Below are positions 17,205 to 26,117 of a stretch of 64,000 bases of DNA, one piece after another. A model generated the notes under the pieces. The model was given only the letters and a program-made list of their open reading frames with translations. It was not told the origin of the DNA and made no database searches. The stretch is from G963668605 sp963668605. Lineage in GTDB: Bacteria > Acidobacteriota > Terriglobia > Bryobacterales > Bryobacteraceae. Position numbers and translations under genes: made by a program. The stretch is from positions 4,836,001-4,900,000 of the forward strand of contig OY764903.1 of assembly GCA_963668605.1 (NCBI GenBank), given 5' to 3'. The first letter of the stretch is position 1; each line of letters opens with the position of its first letter.

Positions 17205-18710
17205 ATGACTCCGCGAAGCGCTTTACCGAAAATCTGCATCGCCTTGGGCTTCGCCGAAGTCGAACAACTGCTGGCACACGCCAGGAAAGAAGTGGAAGGC
17301 GGCGAACCGTTCCTCGAATTCCGCCTCGATTATCTCTCGCGGCCACAGGACGGCGTCGGGGCCATTCAGATTTTCTTGGGCGAGCACCCCGAATGCACGA
17401 TCCTGGCAACCTGCCGGCGGCACCAGAACCAGGGACGATTTAACGGCAGCATTGAAGAGCAGATCAAGATTCTGGAATCCGCAGTGGAGGCGGGCGCTCG
17501 CGCAGTCGACATCGAGATCGAGACGGCCGAGGCCGCCCTGGCGCGCGTCGAAGCGCTGCGAGGCCACGCATTTCTACTGCTCTCGTACCACAATTTTAGC
17601 GGCACTCCGCCGATGGAGGCGATCCTTCGCCGCATGGCGAAAGTCGCGGCCGACGGCTACAAGCTGGTGACCACGGCGCGCAAACCCTCGGACAGCCAAC
17701 GTGTGCTCGGCTTGGCAAAAACACATCTGCGGACGCCGATGGTGTTGCTCGCCATGGGCGAGATGGGCTTCGCCACTCGAGTGCTCTGCACTCCCTTTGG
17801 CGGGTTGTACACTTACGCAGCTCCGGGTTCGGCGGAGGGCACTGCTCCCGGACAGGTCTCGGCGAAGCAGTTGCGCAGCCTATACCGGATCGAGAAGCTC
17901 TCGAAATCGGCGAAGATCTATGGTGTGATCGCGGATCCGGTGCGGCACTCGATTTCGCCGGCCGTGCACAATCGCGCCTTCCAGGCCCGGCGTCTCGATG
18001 CGGTCTATCTTCCGTTCCTCGTGCACCCGCCGCAGTTGAAGGACTTCCTGGTACTCGCCGAAAAACTGCCCGTAGCCGGTTTCAGCGTAACGATTCCGCA
18101 CAAGCAGAAGATCATGCGCTATCTCGACGTGGTGGACCCGCTCTCCCGCCGCATTGGCGCCGTGAACACCGTCTGGAGGAAAGCCGGCAAGTGGCGCGGC
18201 ACGAATACCGACGCGGAAGGCGTGCGCGTCCCGCTCTCGCAGCATCTGCGGCTGGCGAAGGCTTCGGTGCTGATTGTGGGCAATGGCGGCGCGGCTCGCG
18301 GCGCGGCCATCGCGCTATCCGATGCCGGCGCGCAGATCTCGATTACCGGGCGCAACCCGGATCGCGCTCGCGCACTCGCTAAGATCTGCGGCGGTGAGGC
18401 GCTCGCACTCGAACAACTGAACTCGCATCACTTCGACGCGTTGGTGCACGCCACTCCCGTCGGCATGTTTCCCCACATTGACGAATGTTTCTTCCGGGAC
18501 AAGATCCCGGCCGACCTGGTTTTCGACATGGTCTATAATCCGCTGGAAACCATGCTCGTGCGCCGGGCGGCCGAACAGGGCAAGACGGTGATCCCCGGCT
18601 TGCAGATGTTCATTGAGCAGGCTGTCCATCAGTTCGAATTCTGGACCGGGGAATCCGCTCCGCGCGCCGTGATGGAGAAGGCGGCGCACGAGGCCCTGAG
18701 CCACCCGTAA
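17205..18710 (+). CDS. aroDE: Fused 3-dehydroquinate dehydratase (type I) / shikimate dehydrogenase
   Basis: A bifunctional enzyme of the shikimate pathway, 501 residues. Residues ~1-225 are a type I dehydroquinase barrel: EFRLDYL near the N-terminus, His of LLSYHNF (H129) and the Schiff-base Lys of DGYKLVTTAR (K153). Residues ~235-500 are shikimate dehydrogenase: YGVIADPVRHSISPAVHN, the catalytic VTIPHK (K300), NTDAEG (D336), the NADP loop VGNGGAARG (358-366) and GRNPDR. The fusion channels dehydroquinate to shikimate. It resembles the plant arrangement and also occurs in some bacteria. A TTAGGA motif lies ~10 nt before the ATG. Confidence 0.95.
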   Translation: MTPRSALPKICIALGFAEVEQLLAHARKEVEGGEPFLEFRLDYLSRPQDGVGAIQIFLGEHPECTILATCRRHQNQGRFNGSIEEQIKILESAVEAGARAVDIEIETAEAALARVEALRGHAFLLLSYHNFSGTPPMEAILRRMAKVAADGYKLVTTARKPSDSQRVLGLAKTHLRTPMVLLAMGEMGFATRVLCTPFGGLYTYAAPGSAEGTAPGQVSAKQLRSLYRIEKLSKSAKIYGVIADPVRHSISPAVHNRAFQARRLDAVYLPFLVHPPQLKDFLVLAEKLPVAGFSVTIPHKQKIMRYLDVVDPLSRRIGAVNTVWRKAGKWRGTNTDAEGVRVPLSQHLRLAKASVLIVGNGGAARGAAIALSDAGAQISITGRNPDRARALAKICGGEALALEQLNSHHFDALVHATPVGMFPHIDECFFRDKIPADLVFDMVYNPLETMLVRRAAEQGKTVIPGLQMFIEQAVHQFEFWTGESAPRAVMEKAAHEALSHP

Positions 18711-18726
18711 CCCGTATAATGGCGGA

Positions 18727-18939
18727 ATGAGCAACAAGGTTACGCGGCGCGACCTCGCGGCCGCTCTATTGGTTGCCGCACAGCTTCCCGCGCAGGCTTC
18801 CCCCCTGCAAGCTACACCCGTGCAGTCATCCGACGATCCGTTGAAAGCGGCAGCCGAGGATGTACGATCAAGCAGCGTCAAGCTCAGAGAATTCGCCGTG
18901 CCGATGAGCACGGAACCCGCGTTTCAGTTCAAGGCCTGA
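18727..18939 (+). CDS. Small Tat-signal-like protein preceding an amidase
   Basis: A 70-residue product with a twin-arginine-like start (NKVTRRDLAAALLVAAQLPAQAS) and a short polar tail ending in LREFAVPMSTEPAFQFKA. No domain is recognised. It sits 3 bases upstream of the amidase and 16 bases after aroDE. The ending VPMSTEPAFQFKA resembles the leader or linker that precedes mature amidases in exported amidases, so it could be a split-off signal segment of the neighbouring gene, or a small partner protein. Real translation is likely from context but unproven. Confidence 0.5.
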   Translation: MSNKVTRRDLAAALLVAAQLPAQASPLQATPVQSSDDPLKAAAEDVRSSSVKLREFAVPMSTEPAFQFKA

Positions 18940-18942
18940 GCG

Positions 18943-20370
18943 ATGGCTGCGATCGGCGACGACATCTTCTTCGGAACGATCGCTGGCATAGGAGCAAAGC
19001 TGCGTGCCAAGGAGCTTTCGTGCGTCGAATTGACCCGTGCGTTCTGCGACCGCCTCGAGACGAGGGCCCCGCGCTACAATGCGCTGGCGCTTTCGTTGCG
19101 GGAATCCGCGCTGCGCCAGGCACGCGCCGTCGACGATGAAATCAAACGGGGCCGCTGGCGTGGGCCGCTGCACGGCATTCCTTATGCGGTCAAGGATTTG
19201 CTCAGCGTCGCCGGCCAGATCACGACCTGGGGCGCGAAGCCTTATGCCGCGCAGATCTTCAACTACGACGCAACCGTGGTCGGTAGACTCAACAAAGCCG
19301 GCGCTGTGCTCACAGGCAAACTCGCCATGGTCGAACTCGCGGGCGGCGGCGGGTACCGATTTCCCGCGGCATCGCTGCAAGGACCAGGGCTGAATCCGTG
19401 GGATCGCTCATACTGGTCGGGCGGATCGTCGAGTGGCGCCGGCAGCGCGGTTGCCGCCGGCATTGTGCCGGTTGCGATCGGCTCGGAGACGCATGGCTCG
19501 ATTCTGACGCCTTCGGCCTATTGCGGCGTCACCGGCCTTCGGCCAACCTATGGGCTGGTGAGCCGCTACGGGGCCATGGCGCTCTCCTGGACGCTCGACA
19601 AACTTGGTCCGATGTGCCGCTCCGCTGAGGATTGCGCTCACGTCCTGCAGGTTATCGCGGGAGGCGATGCCAACGATCCTGGCTCGGCGGGCAAACGGTT
19701 CTATTTCGCACCGCAGTTCGCGCAGAAACGTACTGCGCTGCGCGTTGGCTACGCTCCGGTCGACACAGAGGAGTGGGCCGATGCCACCTCGCGCGACGCC
19801 TTCCGCCGTGCGCTCGATACGATTCGCGGGCTGGGCGTGCCGATGACGGAAGTGCGACTGCCGGATCTGCCCTATAACCTGTCGATCAGCACGATCATCA
19901 AAGCCGAAGCGGCTTCGATCTTCGAACCTCTCATCCGCACGCCGCGGATCGACGAACTCGCGGACAAGAAACAGATTGCGGGACTCAAGGCGGCGCTCGA
20001 AGTCTCATCCCTCGATTACCTCAAGGCCATGCGCATACGGCGCCTGGTGCAGAACGAAATGCGGAACATGTTCGCCAACGTGGATTTGCTCGTTTCACCC
20101 GCCCGCTTCGGTCCTGCGACGAAACTGACTCAGGCGCTGGATGCGGCCGGCGCCCAGACCGCTGCGCCGAAGAGTCGAGGTCTCCGCGATCTGGGTGCAT
20201 TCGGAAATCTCTGCGGGCTGCCGGCGTTGTCGCTGCCCTGCGGCTTCGCCGGCAAGTTGCCAGTCGCGATCTCTGTGGTTGGACGACCGTTCAGCGAAAA
20301 CACCGTCCTCGCCCTGGGCATCGAGTTTCAGAAAGCGACCGGGTGGCACCAGATGCGGCCAGCGCAGTAG
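18943..20370 (+). CDS. Amidase-signature-family hydrolase
   Basis: A 475-residue amidase-signature enzyme. The Ser-cisSer-Lys triad is visible: Lys in GIPYAVKDLL, the Ser-rich loop WSGGSSSGAGSAVAAG with the cis-Ser, and the nucleophile Ser in IGSETHGSILTPS. The last motif has H where GatA has G (DTGGS), and no gatB or gatC is nearby, so this is probably a general amidase rather than the tRNA amidotransferase subunit. The substrate is unknown. It is coupled to the upstream 70-residue gene by a 3-bp gap. Confidence 0.88.
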   Translation: MAAIGDDIFFGTIAGIGAKLRAKELSCVELTRAFCDRLETRAPRYNALALSLRESALRQARAVDDEIKRGRWRGPLHGIPYAVKDLLSVAGQITTWGAKPYAAQIFNYDATVVGRLNKAGAVLTGKLAMVELAGGGGYRFPAASLQGPGLNPWDRSYWSGGSSSGAGSAVAAGIVPVAIGSETHGSILTPSAYCGVTGLRPTYGLVSRYGAMALSWTLDKLGPMCRSAEDCAHVLQVIAGGDANDPGSAGKRFYFAPQFAQKRTALRVGYAPVDTEEWADATSRDAFRRALDTIRGLGVPMTEVRLPDLPYNLSISTIIKAEAASIFEPLIRTPRIDELADKKQIAGLKAALEVSSLDYLKAMRIRRLVQNEMRNMFANVDLLVSPARFGPATKLTQALDAAGAQTAAPKSRGLRDLGAFGNLCGLPALSLPCGFAGKLPVAISVVGRPFSENTVLALGIEFQKATGWHQMRPAQ

Positions 20371-20379
20371 CGCACGGGC

Positions 20380-21051
20380 TTATGGAACAAGTTCAAAGCG
20401 GATCTCGACCAGGCTCTGCACAGCAATGGCTTGCCCGTTTAGCGTAGCCGGCTGATAGCGGCACTGCTTGACAGCATCGGTCGCCGAAGCGGAGAGTTCG
20501 GGGCTGGGCGAATGAATCACCGTGACATGGTCCACGCTCCCATCGCTGAGGATCACCGCGTTGAGCAGAACGCTGCCGGTGATGCCTTGCGCCTTTGCCG
20601 ATTCCGGGTACGCGGCGCGCGGACCGCGGAGCATCTTCACGGGTTCCACGTTTCCTCCAACGCGCACCTTTCCCGGCGTGGCGCTATACGCCGCCGTGCC
20701 TTTGGCTGTGACGGTGACTGTCTCGCGAACGCTACCCACTTGGAGCACGGGAGAGACGCGCGCCGTTTCGCCGGCCTTGAGACTTACGCTTTCGCGGGCG
20801 GCCTGGAAACCACGCGCTTCGACATCGATGCGGAAGCGGCCCGGCGCCAGACCGGCTGCCGTGAATGTCCCGTCTTCCCCTGAGGCCAGCGCATTGCCCG
20901 CTTGGGTCGCAGTGTTGATCACAGTGACGGCGGCTTTCGGGACAACTGCGCCCGTGACGTCATAGACCGTTCCCGTGATTGTCTCCGCCGGCAGCGGAGA
21001 ACACCCGAGCACGGCGAGTAAGCACACGTATCCTGCATGTGTAAGTTTCAT
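20380..21051 (-). CDS. Carboxypeptidase-regulatory-like / TonB_C domain protein
   Basis: A secreted 223-residue protein with a signal peptide (MKLTHAGYVCLLAVLGCSPLPA, possible lipobox VLGC). A carboxypeptidase-regulatory-like beta-sandwich covers residues ~24-110 (ITGTVYDVTGAVVPKAAVTVINTATQAGNALASGEDGTFTAAGLAPGRFRIDVEARGF). A TonB C-terminal domain covers ~130-223 (YPESAKAQGITGSVLLNAVILSDGSVDHVTVIHSP...DAVKQCRYQPATLNGQAIAVQSLVEIRFEL). It lies 31 bases downstream of the M56 peptidase gene, so it belongs to the blaI operon. The lack of a membrane helix suggests it is not a classical TonB. Confidence 0.8.
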   Translation of the reverse strand: MKLTHAGYVCLLAVLGCSPLPAETITGTVYDVTGAVVPKAAVTVINTATQAGNALASGEDGTFTAAGLAPGRFRIDVEARGFQAARESVSLKAGETARVSPVLQVGSVRETVTVTAKGTAAYSATPGKVRVGGNVEPVKMLRGPRAAYPESAKAQGITGSVLLNAVILSDGSVDHVTVIHSPSPELSASATDAVKQCRYQPATLNGQAIAVQSLVEIRFELVP

Positions 21052-21082
21052 AACATCTCCTAGTGTTAGTTAGAACAAACTG

Positions 21083-22345
21083 CTATTGCGCGGAGACCGT
21101 GAGGGTCTCCGAGACCATCCCGATCGAGAGCACTGGATTGATCCGGTGGTCACGGCCGAGATCGACTTTGGTGCGCTGGAAGCGGGCAAAACCACGTTTG
21201 CCGGCGGCCAACGAAAACTGCCCGACGGGCAGCGAGTCGAATTCATAGCTTCCGAACTCCGAGGTGGCGCGGGAGTACTTGAGTCCGGTCCGCAAATCGG
21301 TGAGCGTCACGGTCGCCGCCGGAACGGCCGCGCCGGACTGGTCAAAAACTCTGCCGCTCAAGCGGCTGTATGTAGCGATAGCGACCGCATGACCGGAGGC
21401 CAAACTGGCCGCACTCCATAGGACGGCTACGCACGCCAGCAGCGCGACTGCAGCAGTTCGCGAGTGAAAGCGGCGGCCCGGCTTCAACAGGTTCCGGACA
21501 CGCTTTTCGAGAATGTCGCCATCGAGCACGCCCAGCGAATGCGCCGGCTTGCGGAACAATGCGACCGAACGGGCGACATCAATCAGCGACTGCGTGTATG
21601 CGGACGCGTCGATGATCTCGCGCGTCACCGCCTCATCGCAGGCCAATTCGCGCGTCTGGTCGACGCGCCGCCGGAGTATCCAGGCGGCCGGATGGAAGGC
21701 GATGGGCAGGAACAGCAGTTCGACAAACACCTTCATAAGGTAGTCGCGCCGCACAATGTGCGCCATCTCATGGCCGATTACGGAACAGATCACTTCCGCC
21801 GAAGTTTCCTGCCAAAGCGACTCGGGCAGCACGATGATGGGCTCGCGGTCACCGACGGTGAGTGGTCCGCCGATCCTCGTCGAACACAGCACGGGAATCG
21901 GCGGCAGGCCCGTAGCGGCACGGCATACTTCATCGGCGGCCAGCATCGCGGGCGTCAAAGGCCGCGGAAACGCGCTCCGCCGGATGGACCGGACACCATA
22001 ACCGGCAACGGCAAGTCGGCCGATTCCCCAGACGAGCAACACGGCATAGAGAGTCGAAACCGCCGCGCCGGGCACGGGAGCAAGAGGAACGGCTGGCGGT
22101 CCAACGGGTTGCACACTTTCGAGGGCCTCCACCGGCGTCATCGTCGTCTCTGTGGCGTGGGTCGGCAAAATACTGATCAGCGGCAACAACACCGCGGAGA
22201 ATAAGGCTGCGCTCCAAATCGCATGGCGCTGAGCCATGCTGGCGCCGCGCAACGCGCCGGCACACGCCGCCGCGACGGCCAGCACCAAGGCAGCCTGCCA
22301 CAGTGCGTTCGCCAGAAAAGTGAGCACGAGATCGCTAGCTTCCAT
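21083..22345 (-). CDS. BlaR1-like M56 peptidase with C-terminal carboxypeptidase-regulatory domain
   Basis: A membrane zinc protease of the BlaR1/MecR1 family, 420 residues. Hydrophobic segments lie at ~5-30, 42-60 and 95-118. The zinc site is IGHEMAHIVRRD (HExxH variant HEMAH, residues 192-196), with the later acidic ligand in RELACDEAV (~233-240). In BlaR1 a penicillin-binding sensor follows the last helix. Here the last helix (AVALLACVAVLWSAASLASG) is followed by a carboxypeptidase-regulatory-like sandwich (LSGRVFDQSGAAVPAATVTLTDLRTGLKYSRATSEFGSYEFDSLPVGQFSLAAGKRGF). The sensed signal is therefore probably not a beta-lactam. It overlaps blaI by 11 bp. Confidence 0.9.
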   Translation of the reverse strand: MEASDLVLTFLANALWQAALVLAVAAACAGALRGASMAQRHAIWSAALFSAVLLPLISILPTHATETTMTPVEALESVQPVGPPAVPLAPVPGAAVSTLYAVLLVWGIGRLAVAGYGVRSIRRSAFPRPLTPAMLAADEVCRAATGLPPIPVLCSTRIGGPLTVGDREPIIVLPESLWQETSAEVICSVIGHEMAHIVRRDYLMKVFVELLFLPIAFHPAAWILRRRVDQTRELACDEAVTREIIDASAYTQSLIDVARSVALFRKPAHSLGVLDGDILEKRVRNLLKPGRRFHSRTAAVALLACVAVLWSAASLASGHAVAIATYSRLSGRVFDQSGAAVPAATVTLTDLRTGLKYSRATSEFGSYEFDSLPVGQFSLAAGKRGFARFQRTKVDLGRDHRINPVLSIGMVSETLTVSAQ

Positions 22346-22748
22346 GGCCCTCTTCCTCCGATTTCTTAGACTCCGCGACGAGCTGATTCAACTCCGCAAG
22401 TTTGCGCGGCGTGAGCACGCCGGACTCGACCATCGAAAGCACCATGCTTTCGGCCGATCCGCCAAAGACTCTGCCGAGCAGATCGCCAATCGCCTGCCGC
22501 GCAGCGCTTCGCCGCGTGACCGCCGCTTCATAGCGCAACGCGCGATCGCCGTCCACCTGGATCCGTCGCACCTTCTCCTTTTTGTTCAGGAGATTCAGTA
22601 TGGTTTGAACGGTCGTGTAGGCCAGATCGCGATCCTTAGGCAGGTGCGCGAGGACCTCCTGCACCGTGGCCGGTCCGGTCTGCCAGAGGACCTGCATCAA
22701 CTCCATCTCGAGGGGCGTCAACTGGTCGCTGGTCTTTTTGCGTGCCAT
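22335..22748 (-). CDS. BlaI/MecI-family repressor
   Basis: A 137-residue winged-helix repressor. LTPLEMELMQVLWQTGPATVQEVLAHLPKDRDLAYTTVQTILNLLNKKEKVRRIQVDGDRALRYEAAVTR matches BlaI/MecI, including the TTVQTIL recognition helix. The C-terminal dimerisation part contains LLGRVFGGSAESMVLSMVESGVLTPRKLAELNQLV. BlaI-type repressors are inactivated by proteolysis triggered by the partner M56 protease, here the overlapping downstream gene. Two operator-like palindromes flank its promoter, so autoregulation is likely. Confidence 0.94.
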   Translation of the reverse strand: MARKKTSDQLTPLEMELMQVLWQTGPATVQEVLAHLPKDRDLAYTTVQTILNLLNKKEKVRRIQVDGDRALRYEAAVTRRSAARQAIGDLLGRVFGGSAESMVLSMVESGVLTPRKLAELNQLVAESKKSEEEGHGS

Positions 22749-22753
22749 GCATC

Positions 22754-22809
22754 TCCTAATCTATTAGGAATATAAACCCGATTTGCGGGCTTGTCAACTA
22801 AAAAATTAG
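22754..22809 (-). promoter_or_regulatory. blaI operon promoter bracketed by two BlaI-type operators
   Basis: On the minus strand a consensus promoter reads TTGACA (22797-22792), a 17-bp spacer and TATATT (22774-22769). Operator 1, TCCTAATCTATTAGGA (22754-22769), is a perfect 7-2-7 palindrome covering the transcription start. Operator 2, CTAA-N4-TTAG (22798-22809), with a flanking GGA that extends one half-site, lies immediately upstream of the -35 box. Shared half-site: TTAGGA. Confidence 0.78.
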
Positions 22810-22827
22810 GAGGCGATGCAGAAACTC

Positions 22828-22872
22828 GGTTGGCATTGCGCGCCGCGCTGCCTGTCGCGCGCAATGCCAACC
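22828..22872 (-). terminator. Long hairpin after the TonB-dependent receptor gene
   Basis: GGTTGGCATTGCGCGC (22828-22843) and its perfect inverse GCGCGCAATGCCAACC (22857-22872) form a 16-bp stem with a 13-nt loop, between the blaI promoter and the 3' end of the receptor gene. It lies upstream of nothing on the plus strand, so it probably terminates or insulates minus-strand transcription from blaI side reads into the receptor 3' end. It lacks a U-tract. Confidence 0.55.
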
Positions 22873-22886
22873 GCGGGAAGGACTAG

Positions 22887-25800
22887 TCAGAACATGTACT
22901 TCAGAGCCAATTGAATCACACGTGGCGAACTGGCGGTCGTAATGCGACCGAAGCTGACGTTGGCGAGGTTGCCATTGGGAGCGCCCAGATTGGCATGGTT
23001 CAGCACATTGAAGAACTCGCTCCGGAATTGCAGCTTGTGACGCTCCGAAATCGGAAAGTTCTTGATGGCGCCCATGTCGAGACTTTGACGGAACTCGCCG
23101 CGCAGAATGTTGCGCCCGGCGTTGCCGAATGTGCCTGCCGCGTTCTGCCGGAAGGCCGCCGTGTTGAAATACTGCATGATCATGTCGTTCTTCGAGCGGC
23201 CATCCGGGATGCTCCAGTCGCCCACGACATCGGGACGGTCGGAGTTGATCGCGGTGCCGGAATTGTCTTTTCCGGACGTTATGCTAAACGGACCCGAGCT
23301 CTGCAGCATGGCGATGCCGTTGATCTCCCAGCCGCCCGCGATCTCGCGCATCAGCCAACCGCGCTTGGCAAGCGACGGGGTCTGATATATGAACGAAGCG
23401 ACGATGCGATGCGGGATGTCGTCTGCCGACGGGCCTTTTTCCGCCGAATAATTGAATGGATTCTGCGATGTGGCAGCGTCGCCGGATCCGTTGTCGATCA
23501 TCTTGCTCCAAGTGTAATTGGCCAGTACGGTCAGTCCGTGTGTGAGGCGCTTATTGGCGGTAATTTGAAGCGCGTGGTACGTGGAATTGGCGGTGCTCGC
23601 CTGATCCGTAATCGTGCTGAACGTCGGGTAGTACATACGGCGCGCGTCGGTCGTCTTGCCGGCCGATCCGTAAACCGTCGGGTTCAACTCCGCCTGATTA
23701 AAGAGGTGGTTGCCCTTGCTGCCGACGTAAGCGGCGGTCATCACCCACGATGAAAACATCTGCCGCTGCACGGTCAGGTTCCACTGCTGCACCCGAGCAT
23801 TGCGGAAGTCTGGATTCCATTGCGTCACGTTGAGCGGCGTCAAAAACTTGTAGGCGGCGATTTCCTGCGGCGTGCTGGGCGCCGTGAACGGGAACGGATT
23901 CCCAGTGTCCGAATAAGGATTGTTCAGGCCGCCGGCTGGATTCGTGACGTTGAGCTTGAGTGAGAAGGGCTGGTTATTGGAAACCTGATTGTTGGCCTGC
24001 TGGCGCGCCTGCGAATAGAAAATGCCGTATCCGCCGCGTACGCTGGTCTTGCCGTTGCCAGAAGGATCGTAGGCGAAGCCGAAGCGCGGTCCCCAGTCCT
24101 GCCACTGGTTCCGAATCGTCGAAGCCGGAACGCCATCGTCGCCCGGGAAAACATAGCCTCTCGGCGCACTCGGAAAGACCGTCGATTGCTGCCCGAGGCG
24201 CACTTGCGCAAAGCGGCTGTCGGGATCGGAGTAGGGGAAGAACGGATCCCAACGCATGCCGAGGTTTAATGTCAGGCGGCGCGAAACTTTCCAGTCGTCT
24301 TGGATATAGGCGCTAAATTCGGTGGTCCGCGGGCGGTTGGCGTCGGGTGCGATCTGGATAAAGCTGGAAGGCTGCCCGATTAGAAAATCGGCGGCCCCAT
24401 TGCCGCTGAATGCACCGTTGAAAGTCACGGCCGGATCGGTTTGGAAGTTCTCCTGCATGTTCAGGACGCCTCGGCGCAGATCGGCGCCAAGGCGGAGGAA
24501 GTGCGCGCCCCGCGTCCAATTGATCCCGTCGGAAAACTGGAAGCTCTTGCGATAGTGATGCAGTGGGTAGCGGGCCTGCGGATGGAAGTATCCGGTGACC
24601 GTGGTGTCGAAGCCGACCACCGGGTCGTCGGGGAAGGCACGCACAAAACCAGCGCCCAGTTCGGTCCACGACTTATTGCCGGGCACGACCGGCAGTTGGT
24701 CACGATCGATCTTATTCATGCTGAAGGTGAAGACGTTGATGACGCTCGGCGAGAAGATATATGTATCGGTAGCCGCGACGCTCCAGTTGCGGTATTGGAT
24801 CAGCGCCAGGAAGCCCGGCAGCGTCGTATTGTTGGCGGTCTGATAATTGTTGTTGCGGTTGTAGAGCAGACGGCCGGAGAGACGGTTGTTGTCGCGCAGC
24901 GTGTGGTCGATCTTGAAGGTCGCCTGGTCGTCGTCGACCTTCTGCTGGCTCGAGAAGGAGAGAACGCCCAAGGGACGATTGGGCAGTGGCACGAAGGCGC
25001 TGAGAAAATTCTGCGAAGCTTTGTTGAGGCGGCTGGCCGGAATAATGTTATTGGCGAACGTGCCGCCAAGTGGATCCTTCAACGCCGACTTCAAGCCTGA
25101 ATTTGAGAAGTTACCCTGCCGCTCGTCGGCGGTCAGCACGATCGGGCTGATGTTGCCGGGCGAACTGCGCTCCGTGGTGCGCTGGTAGGAGCCGAAGAAA
25201 AACGTCTTGTCCTTGCGGATCGGACCGCCGATCGTTCCACCGAGCTGGTTGCGCTTAAACGGCGGAATGGAGTTGGCGAAAAAGTTGCGCGCGTTGAACT
25301 TCTCGTTGCGCACAAACTCAAACAGCGCGCCATGCAGCCGGTTGGTGCCCGAGCGCGTGACGGCGTTCATGATAGCGCCGGCGTTGCGGCCGCGGTCGGC
25401 GGAATAGGAACTGGTCTGCAAGCTGAACTCTTCGAGCGCGTCCGGGTTCGGGAAAACTGCAGGAGTGTTGAAGTAGGGGTCGTGGTTGTCAGCCCCGTCG
25501 AGCGTGTAGTTGTTGGTGTTCGAACGTGATCCGTTGATCGAAACGGAATCGTTCTGCTCCTGACCGGCCGTGTTGATGCCGCCGGCGCCGGCGACAAGGT
25601 ATTGCAGTTGCAGAGGATTGCGGCCGTTGAGCGGCAGCTCGACGATGCGCGCCGAATCGATGACCTCCTTCAGCGAGCCGGATCGCGTTTCGACTTGCGT
25701 CGCCGTGGCTTCGACAAGAATGCTATCGGAGACCGCACCGATCTGGAGTTGCACATCGACGCGGCGGTTTTCGTCAACAGCGGTCGGGATGTTTTCGAGC

Positions 25801-26063
25801 ACGAACTTCTTGAATCCCGCCGCCTCGACCGAAAGCGACCATGTGCCGATCACGAGTTGGGAGAGGACATAGTTGCCGTCCGGACCAGACGTCGTTCGGC
25901 GCGAGACTCCCGTGGCGGAGTTGGTGGCAGTGACGGCAACGCTGGGCACAGCCGCACCGCTGGTGTCCGTGACGGCTCCAAAGATGGTGACCGATCCCTG
26001 TCCATAAAGAGCGGCAGAACCCGCCAGAATAGAAACCAACAAAACAGTGAGAGCGAGACGCAT
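22887..26063 (-). CDS. Oar-like TonB-dependent outer-membrane receptor
   Basis: A 1058-residue outer-membrane protein. Signal peptide (MRLALTVLLVSILAGSAALYGQ); carboxypeptidase-regulatory-like domain ~25-110 (VTIFGAVTDTSGAAVPSVAVTATNSATGVSRRTTSGPDGNYVLSQLVIGTWSLSVEAAGFKKF); plug domain from LPLNGRNPLQLQYLVAGAGG with SVSINGSRSNTNNYTLDGADNHD and MNAVTRSGTNRLHG; then a long beta-barrel ending in an aromatic residue (VIQLALKYMF). This architecture is strongly expanded in Acidobacteria. The substrate is unknown. AAAGGG precedes the ATG. The gene is not visibly co-transcribed with a substrate-specific partner; a 65-residue Tat peptide gene lies 54 bp upstream. Confidence 0.9.
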   Translation of the reverse strand: MRLALTVLLVSILAGSAALYGQGSVTIFGAVTDTSGAAVPSVAVTATNSATGVSRRTTSGPDGNYVLSQLVIGTWSLSVEAAGFKKFVLENIPTAVDENRRVDVQLQIGAVSDSILVEATATQVETRSGSLKEVIDSARIVELPLNGRNPLQLQYLVAGAGGINTAGQEQNDSVSINGSRSNTNNYTLDGADNHDPYFNTPAVFPNPDALEEFSLQTSSYSADRGRNAGAIMNAVTRSGTNRLHGALFEFVRNEKFNARNFFANSIPPFKRNQLGGTIGGPIRKDKTFFFGSYQRTTERSSPGNISPIVLTADERQGNFSNSGLKSALKDPLGGTFANNIIPASRLNKASQNFLSAFVPLPNRPLGVLSFSSQQKVDDDQATFKIDHTLRDNNRLSGRLLYNRNNNYQTANNTTLPGFLALIQYRNWSVAATDTYIFSPSVINVFTFSMNKIDRDQLPVVPGNKSWTELGAGFVRAFPDDPVVGFDTTVTGYFHPQARYPLHHYRKSFQFSDGINWTRGAHFLRLGADLRRGVLNMQENFQTDPAVTFNGAFSGNGAADFLIGQPSSFIQIAPDANRPRTTEFSAYIQDDWKVSRRLTLNLGMRWDPFFPYSDPDSRFAQVRLGQQSTVFPSAPRGYVFPGDDGVPASTIRNQWQDWGPRFGFAYDPSGNGKTSVRGGYGIFYSQARQQANNQVSNNQPFSLKLNVTNPAGGLNNPYSDTGNPFPFTAPSTPQEIAAYKFLTPLNVTQWNPDFRNARVQQWNLTVQRQMFSSWVMTAAYVGSKGNHLFNQAELNPTVYGSAGKTTDARRMYYPTFSTITDQASTANSTYHALQITANKRLTHGLTVLANYTWSKMIDNGSGDAATSQNPFNYSAEKGPSADDIPHRIVASFIYQTPSLAKRGWLMREIAGGWEINGIAMLQSSGPFSITSGKDNSGTAINSDRPDVVGDWSIPDGRSKNDMIMQYFNTAAFRQNAAGTFGNAGRNILRGEFRQSLDMGAIKNFPISERHKLQFRSEFFNVLNHANLGAPNGNLANVSFGRITTASSPRVIQLALKYMF

Positions 26064-26117
26064 ACGAGACCCTTTCCTGTGCCGGACAGCTTAATGCCGG
26101 GTTCCGGCTTGCCGTGA

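Noticed and set aside
18943..20370. GatA subunit of the glutamyl-tRNA amidotransferase
   Set aside because: No gatB/gatC nearby and the nucleophile motif is SETHGS rather than the usual DTGGS.
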